Positions 40,222-46,481 of a stretch of 46,481 nt of DNA are shown here, piece after piece (the first letter of the stretch is position 1; the number at the start of each line of letters is the position of its first letter). This stretch comes from Streptomyces sp. NRRL S-31. Lineage in GTDB: Bacteria > Actinomycetota > Actinomycetes > Streptomycetales > Streptomycetaceae. The stretch spans positions 1 to 46,481 of the forward strand of contig NZ_JOCB01000069.1 in NCBI RefSeq assembly GCF_000718775.1, written 5' to 3'. Below the pieces are notes generated by a model. The model saw only the letters and a program-made list of their open reading frames with translations. It had not been told where the DNA came from and did not search any database. Both the position numbers and the translations under genes were made by a program.

Positions 40222-41247
40222 CTACAGCACGCACTCCGCCTCGTCGTACCGCTCCGCGGGCACCGTCTTCAGCGTCTCCACGGCCTCCGCCAGCGACACC
40301 GTCACGATGTCCGTGCCGCGCAGCGCCGTCATCCGGCCGAACTCGCCCCGGTGCACCGCCTCCACCGCGTGCCAGCCGAACCGGGTCGCCAGCACCCGGT
40401 CGTACGCCGTCGGCGTGCCGCCCCGCTGCACATGCCCGAGGATCACCGGCCGGGCCTCCTTGCCGAGCCGGTGCTCCAGCTCGACCGAGAGCTGCCGCGC
40501 GATCCCCGCGAAGCGCTCGTGCCCGTAGACGTCCTTGCCGCCCTCGTCGAACTCCATGGTGTCGGGCCGGGGCTTGGCCCCCTCGGCGGCCACGACGATG
40601 GCGAACCGCTTGCCCGCCTCGAACCGCTCGCCGACCTTCTTCGCCAACTCCTCGATGTCGAAAGGCCGCTCGGGCACGACGACGGCGTGGGCGCCGGCCG
40701 CCATGCCGGAGTGCAGCGCGATCCAGCCGGTGTGCCGGCCCATGACCTCCACGATGAGGACGCGCTGGTGGGACTCGGCGGTGGTCTTCAGCCGGTCCAG
40801 CGCCTCGGTGGCCACGGTGACGGCCGTGTCGAAGCCGAAGGTGACGTCGGTGACGGCGATGTCGTTGTCGATGGTCTTGGGCACGCCCACGATGGGCAGC
40901 CCGTTGTCCGACAGCAGCCGGGCCGCCTTCAGGGTACCCTCACCGCCGATCGGGATGATCGCGTCGAGACCCAGTTCCGCGACATGGCCCCTGGCCCGCT
41001 CCACCCCGTCCCGCAGGTGCTCCGGACGGACCCGGGAGGAGCCGAGGATGGTGCCGCCGCGGGCCAGGATGCCGGCCACGGCGTCGAGGTCGAGCTTCAG
41101 GTAGTCGCACTCCAGGAGGCCCCGCCAGCCGTCCCGGAAACCGATGACCTCGTCGCCGTGGTCGGCGACGGCACGGTGCACGACGGACCGGATGACGGCG
41201 TTCAGGCCGGGGCAGTCGCCGCCGGACGTGAGGACACCAATGCGCAT
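40222..41247 (-). CDS. pfkA: 6-phosphofructokinase
   Basis: A glycolytic enzyme phosphorylating fructose 6-phosphate. The 341-residue protein begins MRIGVLTSGGDCPGLNAVIRS and has GGEGTLKAARLL, with Gly at the position that distinguishes ATP-using from PPi-using enzymes. Further motifs are PKTIDNDIAVTDVTFGFDTA (catalytic Asp), VEVMGRHTGWIALHSGMA and LGHVQRGGTPTAYDR. Streptomyces have several pfkA paralogues; this one fits the actinobacterial ATP-dependent group III type. Monocistronic, followed by a terminator. Confidence 0.95.
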   Translation of the reverse strand: MRIGVLTSGGDCPGLNAVIRSVVHRAVADHGDEVIGFRDGWRGLLECDYLKLDLDAVAGILARGGTILGSSRVRPEHLRDGVERARGHVAELGLDAIIPIGGEGTLKAARLLSDNGLPIVGVPKTIDNDIAVTDVTFGFDTAVTVATEALDRLKTTAESHQRVLIVEVMGRHTGWIALHSGMAAGAHAVVVPERPFDIEELAKKVGERFEAGKRFAIVVAAEGAKPRPDTMEFDEGGKDVYGHERFAGIARQLSVELEHRLGKEARPVILGHVQRGGTPTAYDRVLATRFGWHAVEAVHRGEFGRMTALRGTDIVTVSLAEAVETLKTVPAERYDEAECVL

Positions 41248-41386
41248 AGCCCGTAATACCTTCTCAACGTGGGCCGGGTATACCGGACCACGTTGTCCGG
41301 CGGATTCCCGGCCACCCTACCGGCGGGAGGGCGTTGCTCCGTAGCGGGCGTCCGCCTGCTGGACGCGCCCGCACATGTGAGCGGAC

Positions 41387-41403
41387 GGCCCGTCAGGCGG
41401 GCC
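41387..41403 (-). terminator. Hairpin after gatD
   Basis: GGCCCG (41387-41392) and CGGGCC (41398-41403) pair around TCAGG, about 46 bases after the gatD stop. A second GGGCGTCC/GGACGCGCCC pairing lies at about 41347-41370. There is no T tract. Confidence 0.45.
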
Positions 41404-41448
41404 CGCCGGGAGTCCGCCGGAGCACGCCGGGATCCCGCTGGAGGACGG

Positions 41449-42177
41449 TTACGCGGGCTGCTCGGCGGAGGCGATGCGCTCGTCGCGCAGCGCCTCGTAC
41501 CAGCGGTCGTCGATCGGCGGCAGCGCGTTCACGTCGAGCGCCAGCTTCAGCAGCAGGTCGGCGATGAGCGGGTTGCGGGCGAGGACGGGCCCGTGCATGT
41601 ACGTACCGAAGACGGTGCCGTTGTACGCGCCCTCCGTGCCGTCCCCGGTGCCGTTGCCCTTGCCGATCTTCACCTGGGCGAGGGGGCGGGCGGTGGGGCC
41701 GAGGTGGGTGACGCCCTGGTGGTTCTCGAAGCCGGTCAGCTGGGGCAGGCCGAGCTGCGGGTCGATGTCCGCCAGCACGTCGCCGACGCACCGCTCGCCC
41801 TCGCCGCGCACCGACACCACGTCGAGCAGGCCGAGGCCGGGCTCGCGCTGGCCGAGGTCGTTGATGAACTCATGGCCGAGGATCTGGTAGCCGGCGCACA
41901 CGGAGAAGACGATCGCGCCGTTCTCCACCGCCCGGTGCAGGTGCCCGTCCCGGCGCAGCCGCTCGGCGGCGAGCCGCTGCGGACGGTCCTCGCCGCCGCC
42001 GATCAGGTAGATGTCGCCGGAGGTCGGGATCGGCTGGTCGCTGCGCACGTCGAGCCGGGCCACGTCCAGGCCGCGCTGCCGGGCCCGCCGCTCCACGACG
42101 AGGGCGTTGCCCTGGTCGCCGTAGGTGCTCAGCAGGTCCGGGTAGATCCACACCAGCCGCAGTTGGTTGTCGCTCAT
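41449..42177 (-). CDS. gatD: Lipid II isoglutaminyl synthase, glutaminase subunit
   Basis: A 242-residue class I glutamine amidotransferase of the CobB/CobQ type. The nucleophile is C94 in FSVCAGYQILG, and the catalytic His is H195 in GTYMHGPVL. With MurT it amidates the D-glutamate of the lipid II stem peptide, using glutamine ammonia. It is encoded 21 bases after murT. S. aureus GatD has its catalytic Cys at the same position. Confidence 0.93.
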   Translation of the reverse strand: MSDNQLRLVWIYPDLLSTYGDQGNALVVERRARQRGLDVARLDVRSDQPIPTSGDIYLIGGGEDRPQRLAAERLRRDGHLHRAVENGAIVFSVCAGYQILGHEFINDLGQREPGLGLLDVVSVRGEGERCVGDVLADIDPQLGLPQLTGFENHQGVTHLGPTARPLAQVKIGKGNGTGDGTEGAYNGTVFGTYMHGPVLARNPLIADLLLKLALDVNALPPIDDRWYEALRDERIASAEQPA

Positions 42178-42198
42178 GAGGTGGTCGCCCTTCGAAGA

Positions 42199-43437
42199 TC
42201 AGTTGCCGACGCGGCGGCGCAGGTCCTGGAACGCGGTGTAGTTCGCGATGACCTCGATCCGGCCCGGCGGGCACATCTGCACGGCCTGGTCGAGGTTGTC
42301 GCACACCTGGAAGTGCTGGTTCGCCACCTCCAGGCGGACGGCGAGGTCCAGCTTCCGGTCGCCGATGACGAAGATCGGGTGGCCGGTCAGCCGCGTGTAG
42401 TCGACGTCCCACAGCCAGGAGGTGTCGGTGCCGTCTGCCGAACGGGCGTTCACGGACAGGATCACCGGGGCCGGCGGCGGGTCGATCAGGGAGAACGTCT
42501 CCAGCCAGCCGGCCGGGTTCTTGGCCAGCAGCAGCCTGAGGTCCCGGTCCTGGAACTGGACCACGTCGTACCGGCCGGCCACCGCCTGCACCTGGTACAT
42601 CCGCTCCAGGGCGACCTGCGGCGGCACGCCGAAGACGGCGGCGACGGCCGCGGAGCTGGCCGCGTTCGCCTTGTTGGCGCGGCCCGGCAGCTGGAGGTGG
42701 ATCGGCCAGGCGGAACCGTGCGGGTCGAGCACGTGGTCACCGGAGAGGGCCCAGCTCGGCGTGGGCCGGCGGAAACCGCACTGGCCGCAGTACCAGTCGT
42801 CGCCGGGGCGCTGCATCACGCCACCGCACGACGGGCAGGACCAGGCGTCCTCCTGCCACATCTGCCCGGCCGCGACCCAGATCACATTCGCCGAGGAGGA
42901 CGCGGCCCAGACCACCAGCGGGTCGTCGCAGTTGGCGACGACGACCGCCTTGGAGCCGGCCAGGCCCTCACGCCAGTTCTCGGCGAGCATGCGCGTCTCG
43001 GCGGCGCGGTCCAGCTGGTCACGGGAGAGGTTCAGCAGGGCGATGCACTTGGGGTCGGTGTCCCGGGCCACTCCGGCCAGGTACTTCTCGTCGACCTCGA
43101 TGACGCCGAACTTCGCGTCCGAGCCGCCCGCCAGCGCCGAGGTGATACCGGCCGGCATGTTGGCGCCGAGCGCGTTCGACACGACCGGGCCCGCGGCGCG
43201 CAGCGCCTCGGCGATGAGCCGGGTGGTGGTGGTCTTGCCGTTGGTGGCGGACACCAGGACGACGTCCAGGTTCTGGGCCAGCCGCGCGAGCAGGTCGGGG
43301 TCGAGTCTCAGCGCGACCCGGCCACCGATCACCGACCCGCTGCCGCGCCCCGCGGCGCGCGAAGCCGCAGCGACCGCCTTGCCCGCGGTCACGGCCAGCT
43401 TGGCCCGTGGCGAGAGCGGGTCCGAGTTGCCTGCCAT
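42199..43437 (-). CDS. murT: Lipid II isoglutaminyl synthase, Mur ligase-like subunit
   Basis: A 412-residue Mur-ligase-family protein. The ATP-binding loop is SATNGKTT (about 63-70); the central domain contains a four-cysteine zinc ribbon C201/C204/C217/C220 (CPSCGG, YCGQC) inserted in the ATPase domain, as in known MurT. A C-terminal DUF1727 domain (about 300-410) binds GatD. It activates the glutamate carboxylate for amidation. It starts the murT-gatD operon, divergent from the peptide deformylase gene. Confidence 0.94.
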   Translation of the reverse strand: MAGNSDPLSPRAKLAVTAGKAVAAASRAAGRGSGSVIGGRVALRLDPDLLARLAQNLDVVLVSATNGKTTTTRLIAEALRAAGPVVSNALGANMPAGITSALAGGSDAKFGVIEVDEKYLAGVARDTDPKCIALLNLSRDQLDRAAETRMLAENWREGLAGSKAVVVANCDDPLVVWAASSSANVIWVAAGQMWQEDAWSCPSCGGVMQRPGDDWYCGQCGFRRPTPSWALSGDHVLDPHGSAWPIHLQLPGRANKANAASSAAVAAVFGVPPQVALERMYQVQAVAGRYDVVQFQDRDLRLLLAKNPAGWLETFSLIDPPPAPVILSVNARSADGTDTSWLWDVDYTRLTGHPIFVIGDRKLDLAVRLEVANQHFQVCDNLDQAVQMCPPGRIEVIANYTAFQDLRRRVGN

Positions 43438-43590
43438 CAGTTCTCGATCCTCCTTGCGTACGCGCCGCGCCTGTGGCCATCCGGCAGCGTGGTGTGAACC
43501 TCAGCCTATCGAGATCCATTCCCGCACCCGAATCCCGGCCCACGCCTGACGTGGCGGGCATGGGCTGAAAGGAACCGTACCCTTGCCGCC

Positions 43591-44130
43591 ATGCGACACG
43601 GTTCCATCCCGGGCGCCCGCGGGCGCGTCCGGCCCCTCACCCTGCTCGGTGCCGCGGCACTGCGCGAGCCCTGCCGGGACGTCACCGACTTCGGCCCCGG
43701 TCTGGCGGCCCTCGTGGAGGACCTGTTCGCCACGATGTACGCGGCGCGCGGGGTGGGTCTGGCGGCGAACCAGATCGGGGTCGGTCTCAGGGTGTTCGTG
43801 TACGACTGCCCGGACGACGAGGACGTGCGCCACCTCGGCCATGTGGTCAACCCCCGCCTGGTCGAGGCGGACGGGGTCGTGATCAGGGGTCCGGAGGGCT
43901 GTCTGTCCCTGCCGGGCCTGGAGGCGGGGACGGAGCGGTACGACCACGCGGTGGTCGAGGGCCGCACGGTGACGGGGGAGCCGGTCACCGTGCACGGCAC
44001 CGGCTTCTTCGCCCGCTGTCTGCAACACGAGTGCGACCACCTGGAGGGCCGGGTCTACGCGGACCGCCTCACGGGGTGGCGCCGGCGCAGGCTGGACAGG
44101 CGGATAGGGCGGGCCGCGTGGTACCGGTGA
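43591..44130 (+). CDS. def: Peptide deformylase
   Basis: A 179-residue metalloenzyme removing the formyl group from nascent N-termini. All three motifs are intact: GVGLAANQIG (54-63), EGCLSLPG with C104, and QHECDHLEG with H146, E147 and H150. ATG 43591 has a -10-like TACCCT (43578-43583) 7 bases upstream and no ribosome-binding site, suggesting a leaderless message. Streptomyces have several def genes; this need not be the essential one. Confidence 0.94.
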   Translation: MRHGSIPGARGRVRPLTLLGAAALREPCRDVTDFGPGLAALVEDLFATMYAARGVGLAANQIGVGLRVFVYDCPDDEDVRHLGHVVNPRLVEADGVVIRGPEGCLSLPGLEAGTERYDHAVVEGRTVTGEPVTVHGTGFFARCLQHECDHLEGRVYADRLTGWRRRRLDRRIGRAAWYR

Positions 44131-44158
44131 GGGGGCGGGCCCGGGGGAAGGCGGAGCG

Positions 44159-44803
44159 TCAGAACCCGGGGCCGCCCACCCGGTCCCCGGCGGCGGCGAG
44201 CCGGCCCCACAGCAGGTCCGCGAGGGAGCGCACCAGCTCGGCGCGGGAGCAGGGGCGTTCGCCGAGCCACCAGTCCCCGGCGGCGTGCATCATCCCGACG
44301 ATGCCGTGCCCCCACACCCGGGCCAGCTGCTGGCTCCCCGGCCCGAGGTCCACCCGCTCCTCGATGACCTGGGCCAGTTCCTCGCCCATCCGCCGCAGCA
44401 GCGGTGCGGAGTGCTTGCCGACGTCGAAGCCCTGGTCGCCGCCCTGGCCGCCCTCGGCCGGGTGCATCAGGAACCGGTACACCTGGGGACGCGCCTCGAT
44501 CGCGGCGAGGTAGGTCCCCAGCGTGGACTCGACCCGCTCCCGCCGGTCGGCGGGAGCGTCCAGCGCGGCCCGCAGCGAGTCGAGGAGGGCGTCGGTGTGC
44601 CGCTTGGCCAAGGCCGCGTAAAGGCCGCCCTTGTCGCCGAAGTGCCGGTACAGGATCGGCTTCGTGATACCCGCTTCCGCCGCGATCGCGTTCATCGACG
44701 CCTGCGGGCCGTCGCGCAGCACCACCCGGTCGGCGGCCTCCAGCAACTCCCGCCGTCGGCGGTCGGCGGACCGTTGCTGGTCGGTCCGCTGTGTGGTGTC
44801 CAT
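44159..44803 (-). CDS. TetR family transcriptional regulator
   Basis: A 214-residue repressor. The helix-turn-helix covers about residues 17-63 (RRRELLEAADRVVLRDGPQASMNAIAAEAGITKPILYRHFGDKGGLYAA), and the rest is the ligand-binding domain. It is divergent from an acyl-CoA dehydrogenase gene, with a perfect 22-bp palindrome in the shared promoter, so it probably senses an acyl-CoA or fatty acid and represses that gene. Confidence 0.93.
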   Translation of the reverse strand: MDTTQRTDQQRSADRRRRELLEAADRVVLRDGPQASMNAIAAEAGITKPILYRHFGDKGGLYAALAKRHTDALLDSLRAALDAPADRRERVESTLGTYLAAIEARPQVYRFLMHPAEGGQGGDQGFDVGKHSAPLLRRMGEELAQVIEERVDLGPGSQQLARVWGHGIVGMMHAAGDWWLGERPCSRAELVRSLADLLWGRLAAAGDRVGGPGF

Positions 44804-44917
44804 GTGCTCTCCCCACCCGTGCTGATTCGGTGACGCTTGCGCAAACTAACACTGACCGGGCCCCTGACATCGAACGGGATGCCGAGGCGACAGCGGCGGT
44901 TGACTTTTCCTACCGGT

Positions 44918-44939
44918 CGGTAACAGACTCCTGTTACCG
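44918..44939. promoter_or_regulatory. Perfect TetR-type operator palindrome
   Basis: CGGTAACAG (44918-44926), ACTC, CTGTTACCG (44931-44939). A -35-like TTGACT (44900-44905) is followed after 18 bases by CAGACT (44924-44929), so binding would cover the -10 of the acyl-CoA dehydrogenase promoter. A second, weaker CTACCGGTCGG lies just upstream. Confidence 0.7.
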
Positions 44940-44973
44940 CTAGTAGCATTTGTACTGCCGCGCTGGAGGGGAC

Positions 44974-46203
44974 ATGGCCGAGTTCACCATGGAGCTGAAC
45001 GACGAACAGAGGGAAGTCCGGGACTGGCTCCATGGCTTCGCCGCCGACGTGATCCGCCCGGCGGCGGCGGAGTGGGACGAGCGCGAGGAGACCCCCTGGC
45101 CCGTCATCCAGGAGGCCGCGAAGGTCGGCATCTACTCCCTCGACTTCTACGCGCAGCAGTACTTCGACCCCACCGGCCTCGGCATCCCGATGGCCATGGA
45201 GGAGCTGTTCTGGGGCGACGCGGGCATCGCCCTGTCCATCGTGGGCACCGGCCTCGCCGCCGTCGGCGTGCTCGCCAACGGGACCGAGGAGCAGATCGGC
45301 ACCTGGATCCCGCAGATGTACGGCGACCAGAACGACGTCAAGGTCGCCGCGTTCTGCTCCTCCGAGCCCGACGCCGGCTCCGACGTCGCCTCCATGCGTA
45401 CACGGGCCGTGTACGACGAGGCCACGGACGAGTGGGTGATCAACGGTACGAAGACCTGGGCGACCAACGGCGGTATCGCCAATGTCCATGTGGTCGTCGC
45501 CGTCGTCGACCCGGAGCTGGGCTCCAAGGGCCACGCCTCCTTCATCGTCCCGCCGGGGACGGCCGGGCTGTCCCAGGGGCAGAAGTTCAAGAAGCACGGC
45601 ATCCGCGCCTCGCACACCGCCGAGGTCATCCTCGACGGCGTCCGCGTCCCCGGCTCCTGCCTGCTCGGCGGCAAGGAGAAGCTGGACGAGCGGCTCGCCC
45701 GGGCCCGGGAGAAGGCGAAGGCCGGCGGCGGGGAGCGGGTGAAGAACGCGGCGATGGCCACGTTCGAGGCGTCCCGGCCGGCCGTGGGCGCGATGGCCGT
45801 CGGCACCGCCCGGGCCGCCTACGAGGTCGCCCTCGACTACGCCCGCACCCGGGAGCAGTTCGGGCGGCCCATCATCGACAACCAGGGCGTGGCCTTCCAA
45901 CTGGCCGACATGCGGACCCGGATCGACGCCGCCCGTCTGCTGGTCTGGCGCGCCTCGTGGATGGCGGTCAACGGCAAGCAGTTCACCGCCGCCGAGGGGT
46001 CGATGTCGAAGCTGTTCGCCAGCGAGACCGCCAAGGAGGTGACCGCGCAGGCCATCCAGATCCTGGGCGGCAACGGCTACACGCGCGAGTACCCGGTGGA
46101 GCGGATGCACCGGGACGCCGCGATCTACACCATCTTCGAGGGCACGAGCGAGATCCAGCGGCTCGTCATCGCCCGCACCCTGGCCGGGATGCCGATCCGG
46201 TAG
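44974..46203 (+). CDS. Acyl-CoA dehydrogenase
   Basis: A 409-residue FAD enzyme of fatty acid or related acyl-CoA oxidation. FAD/substrate-binding segments [14 protein letters not shown] and [13 protein letters not shown] are present, as are [24 protein letters not shown] and [20 protein letters not shown]. The catalytic base is E389 ([15 protein letters not shown]). ATG 44974 follows GGAGGGGAC. The chain length preference is unknown. It is transcribed divergently from the TetR regulator and followed by a strong hairpin. Confidence 0.94.
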   Translation: MAEFTMELNDEQREVRDWLHGFAADVIRPAAAEWDEREETPWPVIQEAAKVGIYSLDFYAQQYFDPTGLGIPMAMEELFWGDAGIALSIVGTGLAAVGVLANGTEEQIGTWIPQMYGDQNDVKVAAFCSSEPDAGSDVASMRTRAVYDEATDEWVINGTKTWATNGGIANVHVVVAVVDPELGSKGHASFIVPPGTAGLSQGQKFKKHGIRASHTAEVILDGVRVPGSCLLGGKEKLDERLARAREKAKAGGGERVKNAAMATFEASRPAVGAMAVGTARAAYEVALDYARTREQFGRPIIDNQGVAFQLADMRTRIDAARLLVWRASWMAVNGKQFTAAEGSMSKLFASETAKEVTAQAIQILGGNGYTREYPVERMHRDAAIYTIFEGTSEIQRLVIARTLAGMPIR

Positions 46204-46247
46204 GCGGCTCCCGCCCGCCCCCGGACGGGACCTCGCGCCCGCGCCGC

Positions 46248-46272
46248 GGGGCCGCACCCCGGGTGCGGCCCC
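46248..46272 (+). terminator. Terminator hairpin after the acyl-CoA dehydrogenase gene
   Basis: GGGGCCGCAC (46248-46257) and GTGCGGCCCC (46263-46272) form a perfect 10-bp stem with a 5-base loop, 45 bases past the stop codon. Confidence 0.75.
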
Positions 46273-46304
46273 CAAGGCACCCAAGGCATCAGCCGGCCCC
46301 CCTG

Positions 46305-46387
46305 CCCCGGCGTCATGGACCGTGCGGCCCCGCCCCGGCGCTGTGGACCCTGTGCCCCGCCCGGGCGTCATGGACCCCGCGACCCCG
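46305..46387. repeat. 28-bp tandem repeat (3 units)
   Basis: Units start at 46305, 46333 (27 bp) and 46360; consensus CCCCGGCGTCATGGACC then STGYGCCCCG. The period equals that of the array at 11475-11717 and the GGCGT core is shared, but the sequences are otherwise different. Confidence 0.65.
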
Positions 46388-46403
46388 CCCTCCGCGGGGC
46401 GGG
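46384..46403 (-). terminator. Hairpin after the right-edge gene
   Basis: CCCGCCC (46384-46390) and GGGCGGG (46397-46403) pair around TCCGCG, 9 bases past the probable stop of the minus-strand partial gene. Confidence 0.5.
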
Positions 46404-46411
46404 CGGCCGGC

Positions 46412-46481
46412 TCAGGACGCGAGGCCGGACCGCCGCAGGGCCGCCGCGTCGGACGGCCCGCGCCGCGACAGCCAGCGCGCG
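46412..46481 (-). CDS. Partial gene, C-terminus only, function unknown
   Basis: The last 22 residues of a minus-strand frame (ARWLSRRGPSDAAALRRSGL then AS) end at TGA 46414-46412, followed by a hairpin. The third positions are GC-rich and the hairpin supports a real gene end, but the rest lies outside the window and the protein cannot be identified. Confidence 0.4.
   Translation of the reverse strand, partial: ARWLSRRGPSDAAALRRSGLAS

Noticed and set aside
44692..46371. A 559-residue minus-strand frame opposite the acyl-CoA dehydrogenase
   Set aside because: Antisense shadow; no start signal and no recognisable fold.
1..46481. tRNA genes, prophage or integrative element boundaries, natural-product gene cluster
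   Set aside because: No T-loop (GTTCGAATC-like) clusters, integrase, phage structural, polyketide or peptide synthetase sequences were seen.

Overview
The window is a high-GC (about 70 percent or more), densely coded piece of actinobacterial chromosome, almost certainly Streptomyces or a close relative. The evidence is the strong G/C bias at third codon positions, frequent GTG starts, overlapping ATGA/GTGA junctions, a regulator trio of XRE-DUF5753, DUF397 and an RsbW-like ATPase, an F420-dependent LLM enzyme, MurT/GatD, and a gene order (bio genes, purB, urease plus tripeptidyl aminopeptidase, rocD, pfkA, murT-gatD) that I remember from the S. coelicolor chromosome around the urease locus. 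No tRNA, rRNA, CRISPR array, integrase, complete IS or antibiotic gene cluster was recognised.

Layout. 1-5.1 kb: a ROK-type regulator with a 39-bp repeat array at its 3' end, then a NarL/DesK-type two-component system divergent from a two-gene ABC exporter. 5.1-8.4 kb: a small acidic protein with a leaderless start and a TTA codon, then a second-type cytochrome oxidase subunit I with two tailing small genes. 8.4-14.1 kb (minus strand): Mug DNA glycosylase, purB, a GDSL esterase, a 28-bp repeat array and two tandem CNNM/CBS membrane proteins. 14.3-17.4 kb: acetyltransferase, LLM oxidoreductase, a decayed FtsX permease remnant, a ribbon-helix-helix/Fic-like toxin-antitoxin pair and a methyltransferase. 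17.6-22.1 kb: bioB-bioA-bioD on the minus strand, divergent from bioF. 22.2-25.2 kb: the XRE/DUF397/ATPase module, a 780-bp repeat-rich non-coding stretch, and an NlpC/P60 secreted hydrolase behind a cyclic-di-AMP (ydaO) riboswitch.

25.8-32.1 kb: a ClpP-like protein whose catalytic His is Glu, with a small partner gene, divergent from an orphan YefM/Phd antitoxin; then ureABCFGD with a GlnR-like site. 32.2-36.2 kb: secreted tripeptidyl aminopeptidase, PlsC-type acyltransferase, and a DUF6153/DUF305 pair that looks metal-related. 36.2-38.9 kb: rocD with a guanidine-modifying enzyme (probably an arginine dihydrolase) and an Lrp regulator, which together look like an arginine/ornithine degradation unit. 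38.9-46.5 kb: a 55-residue membrane protein, CtaG-like oxidase assembly factor, pfkA, gatD-murT (lipid II amidation), peptide deformylase, a TetR regulator divergent from an acyl-CoA dehydrogenase with a perfect 22-bp operator palindrome between them, and the 3' end of an unidentified gene at the right edge.

Most of the window is conserved housekeeping sequence. The least explained parts are: (i) the pseudo-ClpP / 101-residue protein / orphan antitoxin locus at 25.8-27.1 kb; (ii) a dispersed palindromic element (four copies) that supplies the stop codons of two unrelated genes; (iii) the RHH/degenerate Fic pair beside a permease relic; (iv) the TTA-containing leaderless gene behind a RecA-independent DNA-damage-type promoter.
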